Shown here: positions 28,933 through 38,616 of the stretch, one piece after another
Position numbering within the stretch: the stretch's first letter is position 1
Layout: each line of letters starts with the position of its first letter
Assembly (NCBI GenBank): GCA_004348925.1
Contig: RCMX01000006.1
Span: forward strand, 553,443-617,442
Direction of reading: 5' to 3'
Origin: Actinomycetota bacterium
GTDB lineage: Bacteria > Actinomycetota > Coriobacteriia > Anaerosomatales > Anaerosomataceae
Length of the DNA: 64,000 bases
Translations under genes and position numbers: made by a program
Notes under the pieces: generated by a model
The model's input: only the letters and a program-made list of their open reading frames with translations
What the model was told of the DNA's origin: nothing
Database searches by the model: none

Positions 28933-29457
28933 TTGGACGAACGCGATAGACGACACAAGCGGGAGTTCGAACCGCCCCCATGGGAGCAGGAGGCGTTCGA
29001 GCGGTTCGAGATGGACAGGCGTGAGCGTGAGGAAGAGATTCGGCTGGAAGCCGCGCTGGCAGCTCTGAAGACCGCACCAGCGGAGCCCGATCAAGCGGCG
29101 GAATCCAGGAGCGACGATGCGGTACCGGAGCTGGCGATCACCGACGAAGAGGCGGTGGTCGGAGAAGAACCGGAGCGGGAGGCAGGTGCTCTTCGCGCAG
29201 CGGAGCTCGAGGCGATGCTCCTAGGTTTGCGGCATGAAGAACCACCGGTTGCCAAGAACTACACGACGATCGCCAATGTCGTGAGCGCACTGCTGGTAAC
29301 GAGCGGTCTAGGGTTCGTGATCTGGGCAGCAACGCTCTTTGCAAGAGTAGGAACCAAGCAGGGCCCAACGCCCACTCTAGCGTCACTGTTGTTGATGGTC
29401 TGGGGCTTCCTGCTCATGGGAGGCGCCGCGCTCTTGTTTCGCAAGTACAACCTGTAG
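28933..29457 (+). CDS. hypothetical two-helix membrane protein between gyrB and gyrA
   Basis: 174 residues, no family recognised. Residues 1-105 are highly charged and helical (many Glu and Arg, coiled-coil-like). Two hydrophobic helices follow (about 112-137 and 147-168), ending in a short basic tail (FRKYNL). TTG 28933 is preceded by AAGGATGGG; the start codon is rare and therefore somewhat uncertain. The gene lies 29 bases after gyrB and 26 before gyrA, so it is almost certainly part of the gyrase operon. Its function is unknown. Confidence 0.7.
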   Translation: MDERDRRHKREFEPPPWEQEAFERFEMDRREREEEIRLEAALAALKTAPAEPDQAAESRSDDAVPELAITDEEAVVGEEPEREAGALRAAELEAMLLGLRHEEPPVAKNYTTIANVVSALLVTSGLGFVIWAATLFARVGTKQGPTPTLASLLLMVWGFLLMGGAALLFRKYNL

Positions 29458-29483
29458 GTAGCCACGTACGAGGAGACTGAGAA

Positions 29484-32054
29484 GTGACTGATCCGATCGC
29501 GGGCGAGGGGACGATCCTCCCGATCGACATAGAGCAGGAGCTGCGAAGCTCCTTCCTTGAGTACTCGATGAGCGTCATCGTCGCCCGGGCGCTTCCTGAC
29601 GTACGCGACGGGCTCAAGCCGGTACATCGGCGCATTCTCTACGCGATGAACGAGTCAGGATTGACGCCGAACCGCGCGTACAAGAAGTCAGCGTGGACCG
29701 TCGGTGAAGTCATCGGTAAGTATCACCCGCATGGTGACTCGGCTGTGTATGACACCATGGTCCGCATGGCCCAGGACTTCGCCATGCGCGTACCTCTAGT
29801 GGACGGGCACGGCAACTTTGGCTCGATTGACGGTGACTCCGCCGCCGCAATGCGCTACACCGAGTCCCGGTTGCACCGAATGGCGATGGAGCTGCTTCGA
29901 GACATCGATAGCGAGACGGTCGACTTCGGACCGAACTACGACGAGTCGCTCCAGGAGCCGCTCGTGCTGCCCAGCCGGTATCCGAACCTGCTCGTGAACG
30001 GCAGCGCCGGCATCGCGGTCGGCATGGCGACCAACATACCCCCACACAACCTTGGCGAAGTCATCGACGCGACGATCATGTTGATCGACAACCCGGATGC
30101 GGATATCGACGAGTTCCTGGCGGTCATGCCCGGACCGGACTTCCCGACCGGCGGCGTCATCATGGGTCGCGAAGGCATCAAAGACGCATACATGACCGGT
30201 CGCGGGTCAATCAAGATTCGCGGTAAGGCGCATATCGAACAGACATCGACCGGCAAGATGCGGATCATCGTGAACGAGATCCCGTATGCCGTGAACAAGA
30301 GCAAGCTCGTGTCGAAGATCGCAGAACTTGTGCGCGAGAAGAAACTCACCGAGATATCCGACCTGCGCGATGAGTCAGACCGTAAAGGCATGCGTGTCGT
30401 CATCGAGCTCAAAGGAAGTGCTATCCCGCAGGTCGTGCTCAACAAACTCTACAAGCACACCACGCTGGAGACTGGTTTCGGTGTGAACATGCTTGCGCTT
30501 GTCGACGGTGTGCCGAAGACACTGAACCTCAAGCAGATGCTCTTCCACTACATCGAGCACCAGAAGGAAGTCATCATCCGGCGTACGCAGTACGACCTGC
30601 GTAAAGCACAGGATCGCGCCCATATCCTCGAGGGTCTCATGATCGCCCTCGACAATATCGATGAAGTCATCAAGATCATCCGCGCGAGCCAGGATGATAC
30701 CGAAGCAAAGGCGCGCCTCATCGAGCGGTTCGGCCTCACCGAGGTCCAGACCGACGCGATTCTTGAGATGCGTCTGCGCAGGCTGACCGGCCTTGAGCGG
30801 CACAAGATCGAAGCGGAGTTGACCGAGCTTCGCGAGAAGATCGCGTGGTATCTCAAAGTGCTGGCGGATATCAACCTCGTCCTCCAGATCGTCAAAGACG
30901 AGATGACCGAGATCAAAGACAAGTATGCAGATAAGCGCCGCACGGAGATCATGAACGCCGCCCGCGATCTTGACGTCGAGGACCTCATCGCCGAGGAAGA
31001 CATGGTCGTGACGATCACGAAGGCCGGATACGTGAAGCGTCTGCCTGTCGCTACGTATCGCCAGCAGAAGCGCGGCGGCAAGGGCGTTGCCGGCGTGAAC
31101 CTGAAAGAGAACGACTTCGTGGAGCAGCTCTTCATCTCCTCGACGCACGACTACGTGCTCTTCTTCAGCACCAAGGGCAAGGTGTACCGCCTCAAAGTCC
31201 ACGAGCTGCCGGTCGGTTCCCGGCATGCGCGCGGTACGGCCGTTGTGAACCTGCTGCCCTTCGAGCAGACGGAGCGAATCGCGGCCGTCATCACCACCCG
31301 CGAATTCGGCGAAGAGGACTTCTTGTTGTTCGCGACCCGAAACGGCCTCGTGAAGAAGACCGCGCTCAACGCGTACGACCGTTCACGCCGAGACGGTATC
31401 ATCGCGATCAATCTCCGGGACAACGATGAGCTGATCGCGGTTCGCCGCGTTCACTCCGGCGAGCACGCCGTGATGGTCTCGGCAGACGGCAAGGCGATCG
31501 TGTTCGACGAGAGCGACGCGCGCCCGATGGGTCGCGACACGACCGGCGTCCGCGGCATGAACGTCCGCGGCGACGACCATGTCCTTGGGATGGAGATCGC
31601 TCCCGACGGCAGCGAGCTCTTCGTGGTCACCGAGCGCGGCTACGGCAAGCGCACGCCCATCGGCGAGTATCCGGTGCAGAATCGCGGCGGTATGGGCGTG
31701 AAGACGATCCAGGTCACCGGGAAGAAGGGTCGCCTCGCTGGCATGAAAGTCGTCATGCCGGGTCACGAGCTGATGCTCATCTCGGAAGAAGGCGTCGTGA
31801 TCAGGGTGAACGCCGAGGATATCAGCAGACTCGGGCGTTCGACACAGGGCGTGAAAGTCATGAATGTCGCCGAGACGGACCGCGTCTCTGCGATCGCACG
31901 GGTCGTGGCCAAGAAGAAGAAGCGCGCTATACCTGAAGGCCAGGGCGTTCTCGTCGAGGATGAGACGCTTGCGGCGACACGTATGCCCGGCATGACGGAC
32001 CGCGACGCGGAGGCCGAAGAGCTCGTAGGCGAAGACTTCGACGAAGACGAGTAG
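29484..32054 (+). CDS. gyrA: DNA gyrase subunit A
   Basis: 856 residues. The breakage-reunion domain has the catalytic tyrosine Tyr125 (RYTESRL). The quinolone region [10 protein letters not shown] keeps the sensitive-type Ser86 and Asp90. The C-terminal beta-pinwheel carries the GyrA-box-like QQKRGGKG, which marks it as a gyrase rather than topoisomerase IV. GTG 29484 is preceded by GAGGAG. An acidic tail closes the protein. A strong inverted repeat follows the gene. Confidence 0.98.
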   Translation: MTDPIAGEGTILPIDIEQELRSSFLEYSMSVIVARALPDVRDGLKPVHRRILYAMNESGLTPNRAYKKSAWTVGEVIGKYHPHGDSAVYDTMVRMAQDFAMRVPLVDGHGNFGSIDGDSAAAMRYTESRLHRMAMELLRDIDSETVDFGPNYDESLQEPLVLPSRYPNLLVNGSAGIAVGMATNIPPHNLGEVIDATIMLIDNPDADIDEFLAVMPGPDFPTGGVIMGREGIKDAYMTGRGSIKIRGKAHIEQTSTGKMRIIVNEIPYAVNKSKLVSKIAELVREKKLTEISDLRDESDRKGMRVVIELKGSAIPQVVLNKLYKHTTLETGFGVNMLALVDGVPKTLNLKQMLFHYIEHQKEVIIRRTQYDLRKAQDRAHILEGLMIALDNIDEVIKIIRASQDDTEAKARLIERFGLTEVQTDAILEMRLRRLTGLERHKIEAELTELREKIAWYLKVLADINLVLQIVKDEMTEIKDKYADKRRTEIMNAARDLDVEDLIAEEDMVVTITKAGYVKRLPVATYRQQKRGGKGVAGVNLKENDFVEQLFISSTHDYVLFFSTKGKVYRLKVHELPVGSRHARGTAVVNLLPFEQTERIAAVITTREFGEEDFLLFATRNGLVKKTALNAYDRSRRDGIIAINLRDNDELIAVRRVHSGEHAVMVSADGKAIVFDESDARPMGRDTTGVRGMNVRGDDHVLGMEIAPDGSELFVVTERGYGKRTPIGEYPVQNRGGMGVKTIQVTGKKGRLAGMKVVMPGHELMLISEEGVVIRVNAEDISRLGRSTQGVKVMNVAETDRVSAIARVVAKKKKRAIPEGQGVLVEDETLAATRMPGMTDRDAEAEELVGEDFDEDE

Positions 32055-32088
32055 CGCCACAGAGGAAGTATTCACACAAAATGCCGAT

Positions 32089-32116
32089 GACGCGCTCCGC
32101 ATATGCGGGGCGCGTC
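32089..32116 (+). terminator. inverted repeat after gyrA
   Basis: GACGCGCTCCGCAT and ATGCGGGGCGCGTC form a 14-bp arm pair with one G-U and no spacer. This is a likely terminator or cruciform 35 bases after gyrA. No T-tract follows. Confidence 0.55.
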
Positions 32117-32179
32117 ACGCTATGATGATGGCAGCTTGATTCTTGATTCATTGAGACCGCGTCTTCTGAAGGCAACTCC

Positions 32180-33457
32180 ATGTCGCTCGATCTCCTCAAG
32201 CGCCTCGTACGCCCCTTCCTGCCGCGCGATTATCGCGCGGCAGCGCGTTCGTTCACGCCTGACGCGTGGCGGTATCTGGCTGTTGCGGCGCTACAGAACG
32301 TCGGCTTCGGGGTGCTCGGCACGGTCTTCGCGATCTACCTCAAGGACGCCGGGCTTTCCGAGGCGGTCGTCGGAGACGTCGAGGGGGCGCTGGCTATCGG
32401 CAGCGCGATCACCTGCCTTGCGCTGCCACCACTCGTCGCTCGCGTCGGGTACCGCAGACTGATCATCATCGCCGCGCTCGCGCTCGGCGTCTCCCGGCTC
32501 GGGCAGGCTTTCGTGCCGGGCGCGGTCGGCATCGTCGTTCTCGGGCTGCTCTACGGGGTAGGCGAGGGCTCGATGCAGACGATCGGGACCGCCTTCCTTG
32601 CCGAGCACGCTCCGGCCCGCGCCCGCACATACCTCTTCACCGTCGACTTCACGCTTCGCGTTGGCGCGATGTTCGTGGGTGCGCTGATCGGCGGTTTTCT
32701 GCCTGACATCCTTGGGTCGGCAGGAGTCGGGGAGCTCGCAGCGTTGCGCGCGACGATCTCTGCCGGTGCCCTCCTGATGGCGGGGTCGCTGCTACCTGCC
32801 CGTCTGATCCAGCATTCACGGCCCGTCGGCAAACCGGTCTCGTACCGAGAATCCATCCGTGCGTTCACCTCATGGGGGCGCCTCGGCAGGCTGCTCGTGC
32901 CCGAGACGCTTATCAGTTTCGGGGCCGGCCTGTCCATGCCGTTCGTGGCGCTCTTCCTGAAGCACCGGCTGGGCGCAACCGTCGATCAGGTGGGGATGAT
33001 CCAAGCGGCGAGCTCGATAGGCATGGCATTCGCGGCGTTCGGTGCGCCGCTGCTCGCCCGGCGTCTCGGCCTTGTGGGAACGGTCGTCACGACCGAGTTG
33101 CTGTCACTCCCGTTCCTCGTACTGGTGCCGCTCTCCACCGGGCTTCCCACCGCAGCCGCGCTCCTGCTCGTCCGAGGCGTCCTCATGAACATGTCCTGGC
33201 CGGTGTACAACCAGCTTGCGACCGAAGGGGTCCCGACGGCCGACCGACCGCTCGTGGTAGGGTGGGTGCGCTTCGGCTGGAGCATAGCCTGGTTCGGTGG
33301 GAGCGTCCTCGGCGGTCGGTTGATGGCCCTCTCGTACACGCTGCCCTGGTACCTCACCGCTGGCTTCTACGGAGCCGGCGCGATCTCCACGTTCATCCTG
33401 CTCAGGGGTGTTCATGCCGAGGCGACACGACCCACGGTGGTAGAATCGCGGCCATGA
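32180..33457 (+). CDS. major facilitator superfamily transporter
   Basis: 425 residues with about twelve hydrophobic helices and a central hydrophilic loop (RLIQHSRPVGKPVSYRESIRAF), the MFS layout. The short loop after helix 2 (PPLVARVGYRRL) fits the family motif A, weakly. The substrate cannot be inferred; drug or metabolite efflux is typical of this shape. ATG 32180 follows GAAGG. The stop codon overlaps an ATG of the HAD phosphatase frame as ATGA, so the two genes are probably one unit. Confidence 0.82.
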   Translation: MSLDLLKRLVRPFLPRDYRAAARSFTPDAWRYLAVAALQNVGFGVLGTVFAIYLKDAGLSEAVVGDVEGALAIGSAITCLALPPLVARVGYRRLIIIAALALGVSRLGQAFVPGAVGIVVLGLLYGVGEGSMQTIGTAFLAEHAPARARTYLFTVDFTLRVGAMFVGALIGGFLPDILGSAGVGELAALRATISAGALLMAGSLLPARLIQHSRPVGKPVSYRESIRAFTSWGRLGRLLVPETLISFGAGLSMPFVALFLKHRLGATVDQVGMIQAASSIGMAFAAFGAPLLARRLGLVGTVVTTELLSLPFLVLVPLSTGLPTAAALLLVRGVLMNMSWPVYNQLATEGVPTADRPLVVGWVRFGWSIAWFGGSVLGGRLMALSYTLPWYLTAGFYGAGAISTFILLRGVHAEATRPTVVESRP

Positions 33458-33471
33458 CGAAGAAGGAATGT

Positions 33472-34140
33472 ATGGAATCCACAGACAGGATGAGCGCGCT
33501 GCGCGCCGTGCTCTTCGATTTCGACGGCACTATCGCGAATACCATTCCGCATATCCTGGCGTCGTTTCGGCACGCCACCGCCGAAGTCCTGGGCGAGGCG
33601 CTGCCGGACGCGGTTCTGATGCACAACGTGGGCATACCGCTCGCGCAGCAGATGCTTGAGCTCTCCGATGGGAACCAGGCGGTCGCTGACAGGCTGCTCG
33701 CGTCGTACCGGACGTTCAACCATGCGACCCACGATGACATGGCGACGCTCTACCCGGGATCACGCGAGGTCCTCTCGGCGCTGCAGGCGCACAGGATGCC
33801 GATGGGTGTGGTGACGTCAAAAGGCACGCCGATGGCGAACCGGGGGATCGACCTGTTCGATCTGCGTGGATTCTTCGACGTGGTGGTCACCGCCGATGAC
33901 GTACCGCTTCACAAGCCGGACCCGTACCCCGTCGTGCATGCCGCCGGTTTGCTGGGGATTCCGGTGGAGGTAACCGCGTACGTGGGTGACAGTCCGCACG
34001 ATATGGAGTCCGCGCGCCGTGCGGGCGCGGTGGCGATCGCCGCATCGTGGGGTGTCTCGAACCGGGAGCGGCTACTCGCTGCAGGCGCCGAGTATGTGCT
34101 TGCCGATATCCGGGAGCTTCCGACGCTGATCTTCGGCTGA
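33472..34140 (+). CDS. HAD-superfamily hydrolase, PpaX/phosphoglycolate phosphatase-like
   Basis: 222 residues, subfamily IA. The nucleophile motif is LFDFDGTIANT, motif II is VVTSKG, the lysine motif is HKPDPYPV, and motif IV is YVGDSPHDMESA. Candidate substrates are small phosphates such as phosphoglycolate or pyrophosphate. I chose ATG 33472 because AGAAGGA precedes it. ATG 33454, which overlaps the transporter stop as ATGA, would add six residues and has no ribosome-binding site but could be coupled. Confidence 0.85.
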   Translation: MESTDRMSALRAVLFDFDGTIANTIPHILASFRHATAEVLGEALPDAVLMHNVGIPLAQQMLELSDGNQAVADRLLASYRTFNHATHDDMATLYPGSREVLSALQAHRMPMGVVTSKGTPMANRGIDLFDLRGFFDVVVTADDVPLHKPDPYPVVHAAGLLGIPVEVTAYVGDSPHDMESARRAGAVAIAASWGVSNRERLLAAGAEYVLADIRELPTLIFG

Positions 34141-34200
34141 GCCGCCAGCAGTGTCGTGGCGTCGTGCGAACCCCCGATAGGGTACAGTTTGAAGGATGGA

Positions 34201-34214
34201 AGAAGACGTCTTCT
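34201..34214. promoter_or_regulatory. 14-bp perfect palindrome, candidate operator
   Basis: AGAAGACGTCTTCT reads identically on both strands. It lies 16 bases before the GTG of the exporter operon, directly upstream of its ribosome-binding site. A repressor bound here would block transcription of the three-gene exporter. Confidence 0.45.
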
Positions 34215-34230
34215 GCCGAGGAGGAGTCAC

Positions 34231-35730
34231 GTGTCTAAAGGCAAAGTGATAGCAGCTGTCGTCGGGCTGGTGGTGATTGGTGGAATCGTGGCAGCGGTCA
34301 TTCTTGGGCGCGGCGCGAACGCACCTGAGGTGACCGTCGAGCAGGCAACACAGTCGTCGCTGGCGGTCACCGTGAGCGCTTCGGGCAAGACCGAAGCCGA
34401 CAACAAAGGAGACCTCTATCCGCCGACTGCCGGGACACTTGCCAGCATCGAAGTCACCGACGGGCAGGCCGTCAAAGCGGGCGACATCATCGCAGTGATG
34501 GATACAGCGCCCCTGGAACTGCAGGTCGCTCAGGCGCAGGCGGCATATGAAGGCGCATTGGCGCAGTCGGACAGCATCTCGCAAACTGCGCCCTCCTCGG
34601 CCGATAAGGCTGCGGCTTCAGCATCCGTCTCCGCAGCGTACGGTGCGTACAAGGCAGCGAACGACCGGTACAATGCGCTTCTGCGCGCGACGCCCGATCC
34701 GACAGCGATCGCTCAGGCAGAGGCAGCGGTCGCTACCGCTAAGGCGACCTACGACACCGCGCAGGCCGCATACGACAGCTACAAGACAACCGTCTACGAT
34801 CCCGCGCCGCTCCCTCGCGACGCATCGATGGAGACCGCGCTCGCGGTGCTCTCGCTTGCTCGCGACCAGGCATATGCGAACTACGTGTCGGCGCAGCAGA
34901 CGCTTGCCGCACTGTTGTCCGGTCAGGACGTAAGCTCGGCGGTCGCGGCCGCGAAGTCCGCACGGGATCAAGCCTGGGCCGCGTATCAGGGCGCTCTCGC
35001 GCAGCAGGCGAAGCTTGCCTCGGCCAACACGAACGCGGCGAAGTCGTCGGCCAACGCCGCCGTGCAGGCAGCGCGCGACGCGCTGGACTATGCGATCTCG
35101 AATCTGGACAAGGCCACGATGCGTGCGCCGCACGACGGTACCGTGGTCTTCAACGGGGCGGGTGCGTCCCTGCCAGGACTTGGATCCGGCGGGGCAGGGA
35201 AGCCCACCGTCGGGTCGGCGGTCTCACCAGCCACAGCACCGTTCAGCATCGTGTACTTCGACAAGCTCGTATTCAACGCGCAGGTGGATGAAGCAGACAT
35301 CGCCGCCGTGAAGGCCGGTCTCAAGGCGATTGTCACACTTGACGCGCTCCCGACAGAAACGTTCGAGTCGACCGTGGAGCGCATCGACAAGACCTCGGTC
35401 GTCACGCCAACCGGCGGGACCGCGTTCTCGGTGATCATCCGTCTCGCCGACACGGGTGACAGGGTGTTGCTCGGCATGAACGGGAGCGCCGACATCGAGA
35501 TCGAGTCGGTCGCCGGTGCACTCACCGTGCCCGTGGAGGCCGTGCTCGACGAGGCCGGCAAGAGCTACGTCTTCATCGCCGAGAACGGCAAGGCCAAGCG
35601 AGTCGAAGTCACCACCGGTCGGCTAACCGACACGCGTGCCGAGATCCTCTCGGGCATCTCCGAGGGGGCGAACGTCATCGTGAGCGGAATCGGCGACCTC
35701 AAAGACGGCGCCGCGATAAGGGTGAAGTAA
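34231..35730 (+). CDS. HlyD/MacA-family membrane-fusion (adaptor) protein
   Basis: 499 residues. An N-terminal membrane helix (GKVIAAVVGLVVIGGIVAAVIL) is followed by a split biotinyl-lipoyl domain (TAGTLASIEVTDGQAVKAGDIIAVMD). A very long alanine- and glutamine-rich coiled-coil hairpin covers about residues 85-295. The second half of the lipoyl domain (ATMRAPHDGTVVF), a beta-barrel and a membrane-proximal domain end the protein. It couples the following ABC transporter to substrate capture outside the membrane. GTG 34231 has GAGGAGGAG upstream. It is four bases from the ATPase gene, so the three genes form a MacAB-like operon. Confidence 0.88.
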   Translation: MSKGKVIAAVVGLVVIGGIVAAVILGRGANAPEVTVEQATQSSLAVTVSASGKTEADNKGDLYPPTAGTLASIEVTDGQAVKAGDIIAVMDTAPLELQVAQAQAAYEGALAQSDSISQTAPSSADKAAASASVSAAYGAYKAANDRYNALLRATPDPTAIAQAEAAVATAKATYDTAQAAYDSYKTTVYDPAPLPRDASMETALAVLSLARDQAYANYVSAQQTLAALLSGQDVSSAVAAAKSARDQAWAAYQGALAQQAKLASANTNAAKSSANAAVQAARDALDYAISNLDKATMRAPHDGTVVFNGAGASLPGLGSGGAGKPTVGSAVSPATAPFSIVYFDKLVFNAQVDEADIAAVKAGLKAIVTLDALPTETFESTVERIDKTSVVTPTGGTAFSVIIRLADTGDRVLLGMNGSADIEIESVAGALTVPVEAVLDEAGKSYVFIAENGKAKRVEVTTGRLTDTRAEILSGISEGANVIVSGIGDLKDGAAIRVK

Positions 35731-35733
35731 CAC

Positions 35734-36501
35734 GTGCCCGAGGCCACCGGAGCTGCGTCGCGCATCGTTCTTGAGACGCGCGACGTCGGAAAGCAATACA
35801 AGCTCGACGGAGTCGAAGTCAACGCGCTCCGTGGTGTGAGCATCGCGATCCGCTCGGGTGAGATGGTCTCCATCATGGGGCCATCCGGTTCAGGCAAGTC
35901 GACACTCATGCATATCGTCGGCCTGCTGGATCGGCCGACGACCGGCCAGGTCATCCTCGAGGGTGACGATATCTCGAACCTGTCGCCGAATCAGCTCGCC
36001 GAACTACGCAACAGGTACATCGGCTTCGTCTTCCAGTCGTTCAACCTGCTTGCGCGCACGTCTGCGCAGGCGAATGTCGAGCTGCCGCTTGTGTACGCGG
36101 GTGTCAGCGGTGCGGACCGGGCCCGTCGGGCCACCGATGCGCTCGAGCGGGTGGGTCTCGGAAACCGAATGGGGCACTTCAGCAGCCAACTCTCAGGCGG
36201 CCAGCAGCAACGCGTGGCCATCGCCCGCGCCCTCGTGAACAACCCCAGCATCGTGCTTGCCGACGAACCGACCGGCAACCTCGACTCACGGTCCGGCATC
36301 GAGGTCATGGCGATGTTGCAGGAACTGAACGCGCAGGGCATCACCGTGGTGCTCGTCACCCACGATGACCGGATCGCCCGTCATGCCGAGCGGGTCATCC
36401 GGGTCTTCGACGGTCGTGTGCAAGCCGAGGAGATCGTCGGGAATCGCGTCCTCGCGGCGCAGGAACTCGCGTCGCTCCCTGCCGGGGAGGTGGCAGGGTG
36501 A
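35734..36501 (+). CDS. ABC transporter ATP-binding protein (MacB/LolD type)
   Basis: 255 residues. Walker A GPSGSGKST, Q-loop FQSFNLL, signature LSGGQQQRVAIARAL, Walker B VLADEPTGNLD and the H-loop THD are all present. The LADEPTGNLD form and the RNRYIGFVFQ stretch place it with the MacB/LolD/FtsE family, which power mechanotransmission-type exporters. GTG 35734 lies four bases after the adaptor gene, and its end overlaps the permease start as GTGA. The first 10-12 residues may not be translated if a downstream start is used. Confidence 0.92.
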   Translation: MPEATGAASRIVLETRDVGKQYKLDGVEVNALRGVSIAIRSGEMVSIMGPSGSGKSTLMHIVGLLDRPTTGQVILEGDDISNLSPNQLAELRNRYIGFVFQSFNLLARTSAQANVELPLVYAGVSGADRARRATDALERVGLGNRMGHFSSQLSGGQQQRVAIARALVNNPSIVLADEPTGNLDSRSGIEVMAMLQELNAQGITVVLVTHDDRIARHAERVIRVFDGRVQAEEIVGNRVLAAQELASLPAGEVAG

Positions 36502-37691
36502 ATCTCGCGGAGAGCTTCCGCATCGCGCTTCGCGCGCTCAATGCGAACAAGGCCCGGAGCATCCTCACGATGCTCGGCGTGGTCATCGGGGTCGCCGCCG
36601 TCATCCTGCTGGTGGGCATCGGAACAGGCGTACAAGACGAGATCACCGGGCAGGTCGAAGGCCTCGGCAGCAACCTGCTCTTCATCGTGCCCGGACAGTA
36701 CGGCGGCAGCATGGGCGGCGATCAGGCGCCGCCATCCAGGCGGTTCACGATCGAGGATTCCGATCTGCTTGCCCGGCGCGTTCCCGGCGTGGACGCGGTC
36801 GTGCCGGTGCTGCAGGCGGGGTCGACGATCAAGCGTGGCAACAGGTCGGTGCGGGTCGTGGTCGCCGCCGCGAACGAGCAGGGCGGCGAGGTGTTCAGCG
36901 GGACGCTTGAGGGCGGACGCGGGTATCGGAAGAGCGAAGTGCAGGCGGCCGCCAGGGTTGTCGCCATCGGCTCCACCGTGCGTGAGACGCTTTTCCCTGG
37001 CCAGGATCCTGTCGGCAAGGTCGTGACGCTTGAAGGACAGCGGTTCACGGTCGTCGGCTACTACGAGTCGATGGGTGGAGGCCTGGCGGGTGACCAGGAC
37101 AGCCAGGTCTACATCCCGATAACGACGGCGCAGCGTGTGTTCAACCTCAACTACATCAACACCATCGTCGTGAAGGCCACAGATCCGGCGCGCATCGAAG
37201 TGGTGAAGGCCGATCTTCGTCGTGTGCTCACACCACGCTACGGCGAGGAGTTCACGGTCTTCACGCAGGAGCAGACACTAGGGCTGCTCTCGGACTTGCT
37301 CGGAACGCTGACGTACATGCTTGCCGGCATTGCGGGGATCTCGCTGTTGGTCGGAGGCATCGGCATCATGAACATCATGCTTGTGAGCGTGTCGGAGCGC
37401 ACCCGGGAGATCGGCATCCGCAAGGCGGTCGGGGCAAGAACGTACGACATCCTGTCGCAATTCGTGATCGAAGCGGTGGGATTGTCCGTACTCGGCGGCA
37501 TCATCGGCATCTCGATCGGCTGGGGCGGGGCCGTCCTGATGGCCAAGTTCACGCCAGTCCCCACGAACGTGACGCCTTGGGCGGTGGCGACGGCGTTCTT
37601 CTTCGCGGCCGGCGTGGGTGTGTTCTTCGGAGTGTACCCGGCTTGGAAGGCGAGTCAGCTCGATCCGATCGTGGCGTTGAGGTACGAGTAG
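36498..37691 (+). CDS. MacB-like ABC transporter permease (FtsX fold)
   Basis: 397 residues. One N-terminal helix (about 16-40, with NKARSILTMLGVVIGVAAV) is followed by a large extracytoplasmic domain (about 45-265). Three C-terminal helices then carry the FtsX-type motif SERTREIGIRKAVGA. These proteins move substrates such as peptides, lipids or antibiotics out by mechanotransmission with an adaptor like the one upstream. The start overlaps the ATPase gene stop. The stop codons of this gene and of the convergent next gene lie in a short TAGCG/CGCTA hairpin. Confidence 0.92.
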   Translation: MNLAESFRIALRALNANKARSILTMLGVVIGVAAVILLVGIGTGVQDEITGQVEGLGSNLLFIVPGQYGGSMGGDQAPPSRRFTIEDSDLLARRVPGVDAVVPVLQAGSTIKRGNRSVRVVVAAANEQGGEVFSGTLEGGRGYRKSEVQAAARVVAIGSTVRETLFPGQDPVGKVVTLEGQRFTVVGYYESMGGGLAGDQDSQVYIPITTAQRVFNLNYINTIVVKATDPARIEVVKADLRRVLTPRYGEEFTVFTQEQTLGLLSDLLGTLTYMLAGIAGISLLVGGIGIMNIMLVSVSERTREIGIRKAVGARTYDILSQFVIEAVGLSVLGGIIGISIGWGGAVLMAKFTPVPTNVTPWAVATAFFFAAGVGVFFGVYPAWKASQLDPIVALRYE

Positions 37692-37700
37692 CGGCAATCG

Positions 37701-38198
37701 CTAGCCGGTGAAGTCGCTGGGGTCGACGTGGTCCAGGAACTCGCGGAACCGCTCGACTTCCTCCTCGGCGTCGTCGACGGCCTGAACGGTGACGGCCGCG
37801 GCCTCCCACACGTCCTCCGCAACGAAGATGCCGCATGGGACGCGAATCGCAAGGGCCACGGCGTCTGACGGGCGTGCATCGATGGCGAGCATGCGCTCCT
37901 CGCCCCGGACGATAATGGCGGCGAAGTACGTGCCGCTATCCAGGCGGGTGACTTCGACGCGAAGCACCACATAGCCGAGCTGGTCGATCAGCTCGCGCAG
38001 CAGGTCATGCGTCATTGGGCGGGGAAGGTCGATCCCCTGTAGCCCGAGCATGATCGCTGAGGCCTCCGGTTGACCGATCCAGATCGGAAGCAGCCGTGCG
38101 TCTTCACCCTCGACTTCGTGCTCGAGCGGCTTGAGAAGCAGGACTGGCTGACCCGACGCAGCATCGGCATTGACGCTCGCTATGCGGACCTCGATCAT
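37701..38198 (-). CDS. bifunctional nuclease family protein (DUF151)
   Basis: 165 residues. The family core is visible: LPIWIGQPEASAIMLGLQG, then RPMTHDLLRELI, an AIIVRGEERMLAIDARPSDAVALAIR stretch (seen here in parts) and an acidic C-terminus. Members bind nucleic acid and have been reported as DNase/RNase in plants and in Thermotoga-type bacteria; the bacterial role is unsettled. ATG 38198 has GGAGGATCG immediately upstream. It is convergent with the exporter operon and stands alone. Confidence 0.85.
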   Translation of the reverse strand: MIEVRIASVNADAASGQPVLLLKPLEHEVEGEDARLLPIWIGQPEASAIMLGLQGIDLPRPMTHDLLRELIDQLGYVVLRVEVTRLDSGTYFAAIIVRGEERMLAIDARPSDAVALAIRVPCGIFVAEDVWEAAAVTVQAVDDAEEEVERFREFLDHVDPSDFTG

Positions 38199-38315
38199 CG
38201 ATCCTCCGATCACCTACAGTCATTACCCTACCACGACGATCACACCGTCTCAGCTGCGCATGGGGAGCAGGAGTAATCGACCGGCCAGACACCGGGAGCA
38301 ACCTCGGCGTTTCGC

Positions 38316-38345
38316 TTGACGCTCTCGCGCGGCCTGGGCTATGGT
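38316..38345 (+). promoter_or_regulatory. promoter of tRNA-Ile
   Basis: TTGACG (38316-38321) and TATGGT (38340-38345) with an 18-base spacer, about 20 bases before the tRNA. A GC-rich stretch follows the -10, as in stable-RNA promoters. Confidence 0.75.
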
Positions 38346-38366
38346 ATCGAAGCTGTTTCCTGGCGC

Positions 38367-38443
38367 GGGCCCGTAGCTCAGTTGGTTAGAGCGCACGGCT
38401 GATAACCGTGAGGTCGATGGTTCGAATCCATCCGGGCCCACCA
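38367..38443 (+). tRNA. tRNA-Ile (GAT anticodon)
   Basis: A 77-base cloverleaf. The acceptor stem GGGCCCG pairs with CGGGCCC. It has a D-arm with AGCTCAGTTGGTTAGAGC, an anticodon loop CTGATAA with anticodon GAT, a T-arm with GGTTCGAATCC, discriminator A and an encoded CCA end. It is a single gene, not followed by tRNA-Ala or rRNA. Confidence 0.97.
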
Positions 38444-38454
38444 CACGAACACCG

Positions 38455-38482
38455 AACCGGACGGGATCTCCCGTCCGGTTTT
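38455..38482 (+). terminator. intrinsic terminator after tRNA-Ile
   Basis: AACCGGACGGG (38455-38465) and CCCGTCCGGTT (38470-38480) form an 11-bp perfect stem with an ATCT loop. The run of T is short (TTTT across the stem base). Confidence 0.8.
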
Positions 38483-38616
38483 GCGTTGGCCGAGAGGCGA
38501 CTCGCTCCCGAGCCGGAAAGGGTACGATACTCACAGCACCCTCCCGGCCGATGACACCGCTGATGAGGGTCTGATTCTCGGCATGCATGTGTGGTTTGCG
38601 CAGCGGGAGCGGGCAG

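Noticed and set aside
38444-38616. A tRNA-Ala or rRNA gene after tRNA-Ile
   Set aside because: Only a terminator hairpin and the leader of the PAS kinase are present.
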